From Pseudomonas maioricensis (GTDB lineage Bacteria; Pseudomonadota; Gammaproteobacteria; Pseudomonadales; Pseudomonadaceae): DNA of 64,000 bases. Under the pieces are notes generated by a model, which ran no database searches, was not told the origin of the DNA, and was given only the letters and a program-made list of their open reading frames with translations. A program made the position numbers and the translations under genes. The DNA is taken from contig NZ_LOHG01000007.1 of assembly GCF_022790535.1 (NCBI RefSeq), positions 176,840 through 240,839 of the forward strand, read 5' to 3'. Below, piece after piece: positions 47,650-58,000 of the stretch; position 1 is the first letter of the stretch; every line of letters starts with the position of its first letter.

Positions 47650-49440
47650 ATGCGTGTTGCAGACTATGTCTTTGACTTTATTGCCCGCCAAGGCGTCGGG
47701 CACGTTTTCTTCCTGCCGGGCGGCGGGGCGATGCACCTCAACAATGCCTTGCTTCGCCAGCCAGCGCTGACTGCTGTCAGTATGCTGCACGAGCAGGGCG
47801 CAGCAATTGCAGCTGAAGGCTACGCACGTACCTCGGGTAACTTTGGTGCATGCATGGTTACGTCCGGTCCTGGTGCGACCAACGCGATTACCGGGCTTGC
47901 CGGTGCGTGGTTTGAATCGACGCCCGTTATGTTCGTATCAGGTCAGGTCAAGCGAGCTGACCTCAAAGGCGATACGGGCCTTCGGCAGTTGGGTACCCAG
48001 GAGCTGGACATCGTCAGTGTCGTCTCTCCAATCAGCAAATACGCGGTTTGCCTGCTTGATCCGAAGCAAGTGCGCTTTGAACTTGAGAAGGCTCATCACC
48101 TCATGATGAGTGGGCGCAAAGGCCCTGTCTGGATCGATATACCGCTGGATGTGCAGGCAACTGAAATCGATCCCGATCAACTGCCGGGCTACGTAGCCGA
48201 TGACCGTCTGCAACTGGCATTGCCTGATCGCGCTGCCCTGCAGAGCCTTGCGGGACGTTTGCAAAGTGCACAGCGTCCAGTGTTGTTGGTAGGTAATGGC
48301 ATCCATGGTGCTGGTGCTCAAGACGCGATGCGCGCGCTGATCGAGCGTCTGGGTATTCCGACCATGACCACCTGGATCGCAGCGGACCTGCTGGAGTACG
48401 AACATCCTCTGTATTTCGGACGCTGCGGTACCGTTGCTTCACGCGGTGCCAACTTCACGGTGCAGAACGCTGATCTGGTGATTGCGATTGGTTGCCGCAT
48501 GGATTTTTCCATCACCGGTTTTGACCGTACTCAGTTCGCCCGTGCCGCTGAAATCGTTGTAGTCGACATCGACGCAGCTGAAATTGCCAAACTGGGCGAT
48601 ATGCCCGATCAGAAGTTTGTCTGCGACGCCGGAGCGTTCATTGACGGTTTGGCAAAAGCCGCAGAGGGCCACAGCTTTGACTACAAAGCCTGGCGCGAAC
48701 GTTGCACAGACTGGAAGGACAAATATCCGGTTGTGCTGCAGGAGTACCGCGACAAGACTGGCTTCGTAAACAGCTATGTATTTACTGAAATGCTCTGCGA
48801 TGCGTTGCAAGGTACCGACATGATTATCCCGGGCAGCTCCGGTGCGTCTATCGATACTTTCTGGATATCGGCCAAGTTGAAACGCGGGCAGCGTGCGGTT
48901 GCCACGGGCGGTCTGGGTTCAATGGGTTATGGCTTGCCAGCCTCTATCGGCGGCTGTCTGGGGAGCGGCGGACGCCGGACCATATCGGTGGATGGCGACG
49001 GTGGTTTCGTGATGAACATTCAGGAGCTGGAAGTTGCCAGTCGCCTGAAACTGCCGATCAAATATTTCGTTCTCAATAATAATGGCTATGCGTCGATTCG
49101 TGCATCGCAGAGCGGTTACTTCAAGCAGACCATTGGTTGCGACTCCACGTCAGGTCTGACCTTGCCGGACATCGGCGCACTGGCGGCCGCATTCGGTCTG
49201 CCTGTACTGCGTGTGAGTGATCAAGCCTCGCTACCGGAAGTCATCGCTCAGACTCTGGCTACTCCTGGCCCGGTGCTCTGTGAGGTGATGGTCGAACCTG
49301 ATCAGGCCATTGGCCCGCGTATTACTTCGCGCATAGGTGAAAACGGCGTGATGGTTTCCGCCCCGCTGGAGGACCTGTTCCCGTTCCTGGATCGTGAAGA
49401 ACTCAAGTCCAATATGTTGATTCCGCTGGTGGGTGAGTGA
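47650..49440 (+). CDS. Thiamine-diphosphate enzyme (acetolactate-synthase-like; YerE candidate)
   Basis: 596 aa, the three-domain AHAS/pyruvate-decarboxylase architecture. E48 (MLHEQGAAIAAEGYAR) is the ThDP-activating glutamate. The central domain carries VLLVGNGIHGAGAQDAM and, further on, TMTTWIAADLLEYEHPLYFGR. The C-terminal domain has the ThDP motif VDGDGGF...NNNGYASIR. In CDP-dideoxyhexose clusters, the homologous YerE adds a two-carbon unit from pyruvate to C4 of CDP-3,6-dideoxy-4-ketoglucose, giving yersiniose-type branched sugars. With rfbFGH just upstream this is my preferred role; a decarboxylase or other 2-oxoacid reaction cannot be excluded. The start at 47650 gives the family N-terminus MRVADYVFDFI. 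Confidence 0.85.
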   Translation: MRVADYVFDFIARQGVGHVFFLPGGGAMHLNNALLRQPALTAVSMLHEQGAAIAAEGYARTSGNFGACMVTSGPGATNAITGLAGAWFESTPVMFVSGQVKRADLKGDTGLRQLGTQELDIVSVVSPISKYAVCLLDPKQVRFELEKAHHLMMSGRKGPVWIDIPLDVQATEIDPDQLPGYVADDRLQLALPDRAALQSLAGRLQSAQRPVLLVGNGIHGAGAQDAMRALIERLGIPTMTTWIAADLLEYEHPLYFGRCGTVASRGANFTVQNADLVIAIGCRMDFSITGFDRTQFARAAEIVVVDIDAAEIAKLGDMPDQKFVCDAGAFIDGLAKAAEGHSFDYKAWRERCTDWKDKYPVVLQEYRDKTGFVNSYVFTEMLCDALQGTDMIIPGSSGASIDTFWISAKLKRGQRAVATGGLGSMGYGLPASIGGCLGSGGRRTISVDGDGGFVMNIQELEVASRLKLPIKYFVLNNNGYASIRASQSGYFKQTIGCDSTSGLTLPDIGALAAAFGLPVLRVSDQASLPEVIAQTLATPGPVLCEVMVEPDQAIGPRITSRIGENGVMVSAPLEDLFPFLDREELKSNMLIPLVGE

Positions 49441-50309
49441 TGAGTGCCGAATATTTGCTGCGCTACGCCGATAGCGGCTTCTACACCATGCAGGGACGTT
49501 TGATTCCGCCGCAGGATGGGCGCTTTCAGTCGTTCCCGCGTGGTCAATGGCGTGAAGAAATCGCGAACGCGGTGGTTGCCGGATTACGCGGTATCGAGTG
49601 GATCTACGATTTATACGGCGAGGGTGCCAACCCTCTGGAAACCGCACAAGGCCGTGCCGATCTGAAGGTTTGCCTGAATGAATACTCCATTTCAGTCGTG
49701 TCGATCTGCGCTGACTACTTCATGGATTGCCCATTTGTACGGTGTTCCGATGAAGAGCGTGCTGAGCGTGTCGAGCGTCTGCAATGGTTGATCGGTATCT
49801 GCCCGGAACTGGAGATCGGCCGAATCGTTATTCCTTTTGTGGACAACTCACGCATCGCAACTCCCGAAGAACAAGCGCTGGTCGTTGAATGTCTGCAACA
49901 GGTTTTGCCGATAGCACAAGCTCACGGCATCGAACTGCACCTTGAAACTGATATGGGGCCGCAAGCGTTCAGCGATTTGCTGGGGTTGCTTGATCATCCT
50001 CTGATCAAGGTCAATTACGACGCAGGTAATAGCTCGTCGCTAGGCTATGCGCCAGCGCAAGAGTTCGCAGCCTATGGTGCACGAATTGGTAGCTTCCATA
50101 TCAAGGATCGACGCCTTGGTAGCACCACCGTGCCACTGGGGGAGGGGGACGCCGATTTCGCCAGCCTGCGTGAGCAATTGATTCGTTACGACTACCAAGG
50201 CGATTTCGTCTTGCAGGTTGCACGTGGCGTGCCTGGCGAAGAGCCCCTGTGGCTCAAACAAATGAGTGAGCTGTCAGCCGACTGGCTGCGCGGTAAACGT
50301 CTGGTCTGA
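49440..50309 (+). CDS. TIM-barrel sugar isomerase/epimerase family protein
   Basis: 289 aa, xylose-isomerase-like barrel. Metal ligands of the family are recognisable: ELHLETD, KVNYDAGNSSSLGY, GSFHIKDR, and GEGDADF. It overlaps the upstream stop (TGATG). Likely isomerises or epimerises a sugar (phosphate) in the pathway. Its motifs parallel those of the barrel fused to NeuB, so the cluster holds two such domains. Confidence 0.85.
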   Translation: MSAEYLLRYADSGFYTMQGRLIPPQDGRFQSFPRGQWREEIANAVVAGLRGIEWIYDLYGEGANPLETAQGRADLKVCLNEYSISVVSICADYFMDCPFVRCSDEERAERVERLQWLIGICPELEIGRIVIPFVDNSRIATPEEQALVVECLQQVLPIAQAHGIELHLETDMGPQAFSDLLGLLDHPLIKVNYDAGNSSSLGYAPAQEFAAYGARIGSFHIKDRRLGSTTVPLGEGDADFASLREQLIRYDYQGDFVLQVARGVPGEEPLWLKQMSELSADWLRGKRLV

Positions 50310-50325
50310 ATGAATCGAGGTTTTT

Positions 50326-51381
50326 GTGCGGATTTTATTTTGTGGTCTGGGCGGCATCGGACAGCGTCATTTGCGTAATCTGCGCACGGTGCTGGGTAAC
50401 GAACTTGAAGTTCACGCCTACCGGGTGAGGGGGCAGCGGATCAAGTTGCAGGACAACCTGACCGTGGAGCAAGGCGCTGATCTGGAAACAGACTACGGCG
50501 TGATCGTGCACGCCGATCTGGATGCGGCTTTGGCAACGCAACCTCGGGCCGTCTACATCTGCAATCCAAACGCCCTGCATGTGCCGATTGCTCTGCGATG
50601 CGTCCGTGCAGGTGTGCCTGTCTTCATGGAAAAACCCCTGGCCAGCGATATGGAAGGCATAGAGGAGTTGCAGGCTTTGGTCGAGCAGAAAAGCCTGCTC
50701 TTCTACGTTGGCTACAACTTCCGTTTTCACCCGGGCCTGCAGCGCTTCAAGGCGTTGGTGGACAGCAAGCACTTTGGCAATATCATTCGCGTCAGCGCCG
50801 AAATCGGTGAATATTTGCCGAACTGGCACAAGTACGAAGACTACCGCCAGATGTACGCTGCCCGTGCGGATCAGGGCGGCGGCGTAATCCTGTCGCAGAT
50901 CCATGAAATGGACCTGCTGTACTGGTTTTTCGGCCTGCCGAAAAGCATCCTGTGCCGTGGCGGCAAGCTGAGCAACCTGGAAATCGATGTGGAAGATACC
51001 GCCACTTCGTTGATGCAGTACGACGGTGAACACGGTTCATTCCCTATTCACTTGCATCAGGATTTCGTGCAGCGTCCACCGGTGCGTGTTTTCAAGATCA
51101 TCGGTGATGCCGGCAGCGCAGAGCTGGATCTCATCAACCTGAAAATGAACGTTTATGACGCTGAAGGCCAAGTGTTGGAGCACTCAGCCTTTGAAGGCTT
51201 TGTACGCAACGACATGTTCCTTAATCAGGCGCAACATTTCATCGACTGCGTAACGGGCAAGTCGACCCCTCAGGTCACGCTCTTCGACGGCCTGCAGAGC
51301 CTGCGTCTGGCCCTGGCTGCCTTGGCTTCGCTGAAAAAAGGCGTGGAAGTCAACCTCGACGAGGTCACCGTCAATGGCTAA
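50326..51381 (+). CDS. Gfo/Idh/MocA-family oxidoreductase
   Basis: 351 aa from GTG. The N-terminal Rossmann motif GLGGIGQRHLRNL, the EKPLA catalytic-lysine motif (about 104-108), and GYNFRFHPGLQRFK are characteristic. These NAD(P) enzymes oxidise or reduce sugar hydroxyls, often as the 3-keto step of amino- or deoxysugar synthesis. It overlaps the following SDR gene by 8 nt. Confidence 0.9.
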   Translation: MRILFCGLGGIGQRHLRNLRTVLGNELEVHAYRVRGQRIKLQDNLTVEQGADLETDYGVIVHADLDAALATQPRAVYICNPNALHVPIALRCVRAGVPVFMEKPLASDMEGIEELQALVEQKSLLFYVGYNFRFHPGLQRFKALVDSKHFGNIIRVSAEIGEYLPNWHKYEDYRQMYAARADQGGGVILSQIHEMDLLYWFFGLPKSILCRGGKLSNLEIDVEDTATSLMQYDGEHGSFPIHLHQDFVQRPPVRVFKIIGDAGSAELDLINLKMNVYDAEGQVLEHSAFEGFVRNDMFLNQAQHFIDCVTGKSTPQVTLFDGLQSLRLALAALASLKKGVEVNLDEVTVNG

Positions 51382-52213
51382 TACCGGCGCGATGCAGCAG
51401 TTGTTCGACTTGACGGGCCGAGTGACGATCATTACCGGCGGCGCAGGTTTGCTGGGTTATCAACATGCCGTGGCGGTGGCTGGGTTGGGGGCGATTCCGG
51501 TGCTCATTGATGTCAGCCAGCCCGCGCTTGAGGTGGCTCGGGCCCGCTTGCTGGAAGAGACGGGCGTCGAGGCTGACACTTATGTCGCGGATATCACCCA
51601 ACTGGATGCGCTGCAGCGTATTTGTGATGAAGTGCTCGCTGCGCATGGGCACATCGACATTCTGATCAACAATGCTGCCCGTAACCCCAAGGTGGAAAGT
51701 GCCGACGGCAAGAACTTCTCCCGTCTGGAGAATTTTCCCTGGGAGCAGTGGCAACTGGATCTGGATGTTGGTCTGGGTGGCGCTTTCAATTGTGCCAAGG
51801 TATTTGGCAAGCAAATGGCGCAGCAGAATAAAGGCGTGATTATCAACATTGCGTCTGATCTGGGTGTTATTGCCCCGGATCAGAGACTGTATCGCGTCGA
51901 TGGTTGTGAGGCTAATCAGCAACCGGTCAAGCCGGTGACCTATTCAGTCGTCAAGCATGGCCTGATCGGGCTGACCAAATATCTGGCCACTTACTGGTGT
52001 GATCAAGGCGTACGTTGCAATGCAGTGTCGCCCGGCGGCGTGTATGCCGGTCAGAAAGACGTGTTCGTCAGTAAACTGACCCAGCTGATTCCGCTTGGCC
52101 GTATGGCCAGGGAAGATGAGTACCGAGGCGCGATTGCTTTTCTCTGCTCTGACGCTTCCACGTATATGAATGGTTGCAATCTGGTTATGGATGGTGGGCG
52201 CAGTGTCTGGTGA
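51374..52213 (+). CDS. Short-chain dehydrogenase/reductase
   Basis: 279 aa classical SDR: TGGAGLLGYQHA cofactor loop (about 21-32), NNAARNP, catalytic Ser in NIASDLGV, YSVVK (Tyr/Lys) and PGGV. The family often reduces a keto-sugar; sequences of this form occur in sugar clusters, including PtmA-like members. Substrate unknown; candidates are the 4-C-acetyl sugar (YerF role) or an intermediate of the NeuB branch. Confidence 0.9.
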   Translation: MANTGAMQQLFDLTGRVTIITGGAGLLGYQHAVAVAGLGAIPVLIDVSQPALEVARARLLEETGVEADTYVADITQLDALQRICDEVLAAHGHIDILINNAARNPKVESADGKNFSRLENFPWEQWQLDLDVGLGGAFNCAKVFGKQMAQQNKGVIINIASDLGVIAPDQRLYRVDGCEANQQPVKPVTYSVVKHGLIGLTKYLATYWCDQGVRCNAVSPGGVYAGQKDVFVSKLTQLIPLGRMAREDEYRGAIAFLCSDASTYMNGCNLVMDGGRSVW

Positions 52214-52279
52214 CCGGGAGAGTACCGATGCGGTTTGTCGCACATGGTCGTTTTCAGGCCTGCATCGGAGTATCTGAAT

Positions 52280-53359
52280 ATGCAGGTTAACCTTCACGTT
52301 GCTCAGGTTCGTTCCGGTTTGGAGCGGGTCAGCCCGTTTCTGCCAGGTCTGGAGATCCTTCGCGGCAGCCACATCCTGATCACCGGTGCTACCGGCTTTT
52401 TTGGCAAGTGGCTGTTGGCATTGGTCGATCTGCTTAATGAAGGTGGGGCGCAGATCCGGGTGACTGCTGTCTCTCGATCACCTGAAGCGTTTCTCGACAA
52501 AGAGCCTTATTACCGCGATTCAGACTGGCTTCGTTGGATAAAGTCAGACACCTGCGAGCTTAAGCCTCTGTCGGAACATTTCGATTACTTGCTTCATGCC
52601 GCCACCGAGACTTCTGCAGCGGCTCATCAGGACCCTTTGGCGCTTTTTGACAGCATGCTTGAAGGGGCGCGGAACGTGCTCGAAGTGGCTGTGAACTGTG
52701 GTGTCAAACGCGTGATGCTTACCGGGTCCGGCGCGCAATACGGTGCACTACCTTCGGGTATGGAATGCTTCCCTGACGACACGTCGTTGTCTTGCGACAG
52801 CACCTCGCCGGGCAGCGCCTACGGGGAGGCCAAGCGAGCCCAGGAAACACTTGCTGCCTTGTACGCCAGGCGCCATGGCATTGAGGTGGTATTTACCCGT
52901 TGTTTCGCATTTGTTGGTCCAGGATTGCCTCTGGACGGGCATTTCGCTGTCGGCAACTTCATCCGGGACGCGCTGTGGCACGGACGGCTGGCTCTGAACT
53001 CTCGCGGCGAGGCGTTACGCAGCTATTTGTATGCTGCCGATCTCGCCGTCTGGCTGCTGGGTATTCTGGCGGTCGGGCAGTCCGGTCAGGCTTACAACGT
53101 AGGGTCCGATGAGGCGCTGAGTATTGCGCAATTGGCGATTCGCGTGGGCGGATGGCTGTCCCCGGACAAGCCCGTACTCATCGCGGACGCTCCAGCCAGT
53201 GGTCCCCGTTCGGTTTACGTCCCCTCCATCACGAAGGCGCGGGTGCTGGGGCTGGATGTCTGGACAGATTTGGAAAACGCGGTCAAAGAAACTGCAAAGT
53301 GGGCCGATACAAGTGGTTCAGGCGCGCGTAATGAAATGAGCGGTATTGAGGATAAATGA
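52280..53359 (+). CDS. NAD-dependent epimerase/dehydratase family protein
   Basis: 359 aa extended SDR. Rossmann motif ITGATGFFGKWLLAL (about 35-49), then HAATETSAA, catalytic TGSGAQYG, and YGEAKRAQE (YxxxK). The start at 52280 has CGGAG upstream; the longer frame begins inside a region with no RBS. It ends overlapping the next gene (ATGA). It is probably a reductase or epimerase on a nucleotide sugar. Confidence 0.87.
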   Translation: MQVNLHVAQVRSGLERVSPFLPGLEILRGSHILITGATGFFGKWLLALVDLLNEGGAQIRVTAVSRSPEAFLDKEPYYRDSDWLRWIKSDTCELKPLSEHFDYLLHAATETSAAAHQDPLALFDSMLEGARNVLEVAVNCGVKRVMLTGSGAQYGALPSGMECFPDDTSLSCDSTSPGSAYGEAKRAQETLAALYARRHGIEVVFTRCFAFVGPGLPLDGHFAVGNFIRDALWHGRLALNSRGEALRSYLYAADLAVWLLGILAVGQSGQAYNVGSDEALSIAQLAIRVGGWLSPDKPVLIADAPASGPRSVYVPSITKARVLGLDVWTDLENAVKETAKWADTSGSGARNEMSGIEDK

Positions 53360-53991
53360 TGAGCCAAGCAGAAAAGTCGAGCTATTGGGATGCGTTTTAC
53401 GGTAGCAAGAAGAAAGGTGCTCCGGCCTATCCATCACAGTTTGCAGCGTTCGCGATCAACGAGCTGACCGATGTCGATGGAGTGATCGAGTTCGGTTGTG
53501 GCAACGGCCGTGATAGCGAATTCTTTGCGGCCTACGGTTTTGACCTCCTTGGCGTTGATGCTTCGGCTGAGGCTATTGAGTTGTGCCGCTCCAGAAGCAT
53601 TCACGAACACGCGAACTACATGCAGTGTCAGGCGGCTGCTGCACGAGATCAAATAACTGCCTTCTTGGCCGGCAAGCGCAAGATTGCGGTCTATGCCCGC
53701 TTCTTTCTACATGCTATCGACGAAGCCGAGGCGAATGCTTTCCTCGATTTGCTCGGTACTTTGCTGCCCTCCCAGAGTCAGGTGCTGTTCGAATATCGTA
53801 CTGTTGACGACGCCAGTCAGGACAAGACCTTTGGTACCGATCACTATCGACGGTTTCTGGATCACGCGGTTGTTCTGGAAAACATTGAGCGTGCGGGTTT
53901 CACGGTGACCTATCAGATTGAAGGGCGTGGTCTGGCCAAGTTTCGGACGGAAGACGCCAAAGTTGGCCGTTGCGTAGCGCACAAAATTTAA
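53356..53991 (+). CDS. Class I SAM-dependent methyltransferase
   Basis: 211 aa. Motif I IEFGCGNGRDSEFFAAYG (about 35-52) and the acidic post-motif LLGVDASAEAIELC are clear. The N-terminal SYWDAFYGSKKKGAPAYPSQFA resembles small sugar-cluster methyltransferases. It likely O- or N-methylates the sugar; the second methyltransferase of the cluster. Confidence 0.87.
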   Translation: MMSQAEKSSYWDAFYGSKKKGAPAYPSQFAAFAINELTDVDGVIEFGCGNGRDSEFFAAYGFDLLGVDASAEAIELCRSRSIHEHANYMQCQAAAARDQITAFLAGKRKIAVYARFFLHAIDEAEANAFLDLLGTLLPSQSQVLFEYRTVDDASQDKTFGTDHYRRFLDHAVVLENIERAGFTVTYQIEGRGLAKFRTEDAKVGRCVAHKI

Positions 53992-54033
53992 GTCGCCACC
54001 GTCAGCAATGCAGGCGCACCCGGGAGTTACAAC

Positions 54034-54954
54034 ATGCGGAATCTGGAAGGCAAGAAACTGGTTTTATTCGGCGCAGGCAAAAGCGGTGGGCTGTTCATTG
54101 AACAGAACCCTGGCCTGGATATCGTGGCAATTGCCGACAATGATCCGGCTAAACACGGCGCGCAGTTCTGCGGTTATCCGATTATTTCGGCCGAGCAGAT
54201 AGCTGCCAGCGGGTGTGAGTTGATCGTTATCACCAGTGTCTGGTCAGACAGCATTCTTGCTCAGTTGGAGACGCTGGGCTTGTCGCATATACCGTCCATT
54301 ATTCCCGGAAAACGTGAGATGAAAGGGATGCGTGATATTCATCCCTTCTCCCATCCACGCACTAAACAACTGGCCACAGAGGTCGTCCGTTTTTTTTCAT
54401 CAATGGCCGAGTCTGCCGGGATCGATCTGTATCTTGATTTCGGGACGTTACTGGGTGCGTTGCGCGAAGGAGATTTTATCGCCTGGGACGATGACATCGA
54501 TTTCTCGGTGAATGAGCCGCAATTTCAGGCAATGGTGAAGCTCGTACGTGACAATCAACAGCATTTGCCGACGCTGGAAGGCGTGACTTGGAACATCGAG
54601 TTGATTGCTTCCCATAATGTTGATTTCGCCATCAGGGTCACGTGTGGAAACGTCGAGGGTTTTGATCAGATCATCCCGTTCGAGACGGATATAGCCAGAC
54701 GGGTGATGCGCGACGGATCATCGGTAATGATCGGCGCCATGCCTGAATGGTTTTGCCCGCAGAAGCACTTCGAAGGTTTTGACAGCATTGAGTTGTTTGG
54801 CACGACGCTCAAGGTTCCGACGGATGCCCATGACTATTTGCACTTTATCTACGGCGAATGGCGTGAGCCGAAAAAAGACATGACCTTTGCTGATTACAAC
54901 AACGGTGGTGAAGTCCACTTTGAACAGTATGAAAATTCGGTCAGGCCTTTGTAA
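54034..54954 (+). CDS. LicD-family transferase with N-terminal Rossmann-like domain
   Basis: 306 aa. Residues about 1-95 have LVLFGAGKSGGLFIEQ and IADNDPAKHG, the same kind of module seen at the start of the FkbM protein. Residues about 125-290 are a LicD domain: YLDFGTLLGALREGDFIAWDD followed by DIDF, the metal/nucleotide motif. LicD enzymes transfer phosphocholine or related phospho-groups to glycans. The substrate here is not known; no choline uptake or activation genes (licA-C) lie beside it. Confidence 0.87.
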   Translation: MRNLEGKKLVLFGAGKSGGLFIEQNPGLDIVAIADNDPAKHGAQFCGYPIISAEQIAASGCELIVITSVWSDSILAQLETLGLSHIPSIIPGKREMKGMRDIHPFSHPRTKQLATEVVRFFSSMAESAGIDLYLDFGTLLGALREGDFIAWDDDIDFSVNEPQFQAMVKLVRDNQQHLPTLEGVTWNIELIASHNVDFAIRVTCGNVEGFDQIIPFETDIARRVMRDGSSVMIGAMPEWFCPQKHFEGFDSIELFGTTLKVPTDAHDYLHFIYGEWREPKKDMTFADYNNGGEVHFEQYENSVRPL

Positions 54955-55098
54955 GGCTGGTTTTTGATTAAGCATCGTGGCAGCAGATACCGGGGAGGGT
55001 AACGCTGCCTTGCCGCTCCGGGCGATGTGTCATAGCTGATCGAACACGCCGAGTTAATGTGCTTCGGCCTCTAATAAACTATGTGCCGGGAGCCTTAG

Positions 55099-58000
55099 AT
55101 GGTCCGTTCGCTGTTCGCCAAACGTCCGCATCCCTACTACATCATGGCGCCGGCTTATCGGCGCAACTCGGCGGGCATTCGTGTATTGCACATGCTGTGC
55201 GATGCGCTTATTCGCTCGGGTCATGAAGCCTATGTGACCACGACCGGTGTCCCCGCACACTTGATGACTCCTGTTCTGACTCAGAACACCATGGGTGAGC
55301 ACAAGGCTGCCGGGATTGAGCCCATTGTGGTCATACCGGAGGTCATCGACGGCAATCCTCTTAACAGTAATGTCGTCGTTCGTTACCTTTTGAATCAGCC
55401 TGGTTTTCTGAGTCCCGTCAGCGATTATGAGCCGACAGATATTCAGTTTGCTTATACCAAGGCTCTGTTGCCGCCGGGGCATCCGGAAGATCACGTGCTG
55501 TATTTGCCCCCTGTCGACTTGAGTATCTTTCGTTTGTCAGACAACCCTGCGAAGCGTATCGCGGGCAAGGTAGCGTACTTTCGCGGCAAAAGCGGCAAAG
55601 GCTATATCGATCCTGATTTGCTTCCTGCTGGCGCCGTTGAAGTTACTTTGCTGAGCCCTGGGTCCTGGGAGGAACTCGCCGACCTGTTTCAACAGTGTGA
55701 GTATTTCTACTGTACCGAGGCGACTGGGATAGGGGCAGAGGCGGTGCTCTGCGGTTGTATAACCGTTGTTCTTCCCAACGAAAGGGCTCCATTGCAACTG
55801 GCTGTGCATGAAAACAAAGGCTATGGCGTGGCATGGGGCAATACTCCAGAGCTAATAGAGCGTGCCCGTGAAACCCTGCCGTTGTTCCGTGCAAGTTTGT
55901 TGAAACACCAGGAAGCCTTCTGGCTTGCACTGGATAACTTCATCGAGGTAACCCAGAAAGCAGCGCAGGACTTCACCGCCAGAAACCGGCGATTCGAAGT
56001 ACTGCCCTGGTTGGCTGACCGTGCGCTATCGGCTCCTCGGCAGGCCTTGATCGATCAACAGTTCGCAAGTGTTCCAGTACCCGTTATTGGCGTGGTGGTC
56101 CTGGATCCTGCGGGCGACGCGGTCAAACGTTCAAAAACACTGGATAGTCTTGCCCGGCAAGCGCCCGCTCACGTCGAAGTGCGGCCATTGGTGTTGAGCA
56201 GCGCTGAAGGTGTTGGCGAATTCAGGTTTGATCCCGAGACGTATGTTGCAAGTATCAACAGCGCGCTTCATGAACTCGTATGTGACTGGTTCATGGTTGT
56301 GCAGGCTGGCGAAGAGTTCACATCGAGTGGACTGTTTGCTACCGGGCTGGAGTTGGCCTGTCAGTCCGGGCATCGTGCAGTTTACGCAGATGAAATCGTG
56401 CTCAAGTCTGACGGTCAGCGTGAGTTTCTGTTACGACCGGATCTGAACCTTGATCTGTTGCTGAGCAGCCCGGCCATGCTGATGCAGCACTGGATTTTCC
56501 GTCACGAAACCTGGAGAGAGCAGGGCGGCTTTGTCAGTGACTGCTTCGGTGCGTTTGAGCTCGAATACATTTTGCGCCTGATTGAATCGACTGGCTTTGA
56601 AGGCTTGGGGCATATCAGTGAACCGCTGGTGATCAGCGCGCCAACAGTCCTGGCTGATGATCCGCAGCAAGTGCAGGTGATCGAGCGCCACTTGCGGGCT
56701 AGAGGCTTTGCTCAGGCGCAGGTCAACTCACTATCGGCGGGATGCTATCAGATTGATTACGGGCAGCCGCAGACCGCCGGAGTGAGTATTCTGGTGCTGG
56801 TCGATGGCCGTCTCGCTGCTGCGCAGCGCTGCCTGGAAAGTCTGCTGGAAAACACCACCTACGGTAATTATGAGTTGCTGGTGCTGGACGGCGGAAATGA
56901 CGACCCGGCTGTGTCGGGCTGGCTCGAAGGCATCGAACAGCTGGGCGTCGCGCATATCCGGGTCTTGCGCTATGGCGCCGGCCTTACGTCTGAAAGCCTC
57001 CTGAGCATGGCGGCCCAGGATGCGCAGGGCGAATTCGTACTGTTTCTCGATTCGGGCGTGGGCATCGTTGGCCAGGATTGGCTGCAGCAGATGCTCAATC
57101 ATGGCCTGCGACCAGAAGTAGGCAGTGTCGGCGCGAAGCTGGTGAATGGCGAGGGCAAGTTACGCCACGGGGGCCTGTTACTCGGATTAAATGGGCCTGC
57201 CGATGTACTCTTCAAAGGTTCAGAAGCCAGCAGCCCGGGCTACATGCAACGACTGCAGGTGGAAAGCGACTTCTCTGCGTTGAGCGAGCAGTGCCTTTTG
57301 GTCAAGCGTGAATTGTTCCTCGCGGCAGGTGGCTTTGATGAGCAGATGGCCCCTTGGGCCCATGTTGACCTGTGTCTGAAAATGCAGCAGGCGGGCTATT
57401 TGAACGTACTCACGCCTCGAGTTCAGATGCTGATCAGCGAACCTGACAGTGTTGCGCCGACTGTGCAGGAGGAAGACCGCTTCTACGCCCGCTGGTTATC
57501 ACAGCTGGCCGCCGAACCTGCTTACAATCCGAATTACTCCTTGAACCCTAAACGCCTCTTCAAAGTGGTCGAGAGTTCGCTCACCTGGCGGCCACTGGCA
57601 GGTCTGAGCGATTTGAAACGCGTCCTGGCGCAGCCGGGAGTGGAAACGCGTAGTCATGAATACCGGTTGGCTCAGCCATTCAACGCCATGCGTGACAAGG
57701 GGCTGATCGACGGTGCTGTAGTACCGGAGCTGCTGTCGGCAGTGGAGCTACAGCGCTTCGATCCGGATGTGATTGTGTTGCAACGACAGTTGGGCGACTC
57801 GCAGCGAGAAGCGATGCGCCGCATGAAAGCGTTCTCCAGGGCCTTCAAGGTTTATGAGCAAGGTGAGTACTTGTCGGCGGATTTAACCGACGCATTGCGA
57901 AGCAGGCTCGGTTTCATGGACCGTCTGGTGGTATCCAGTGATGCCTTGGCGAATATCTTCGATGGCTTCCACTCAGACATCCGCATTATTGAAAGTCGAC

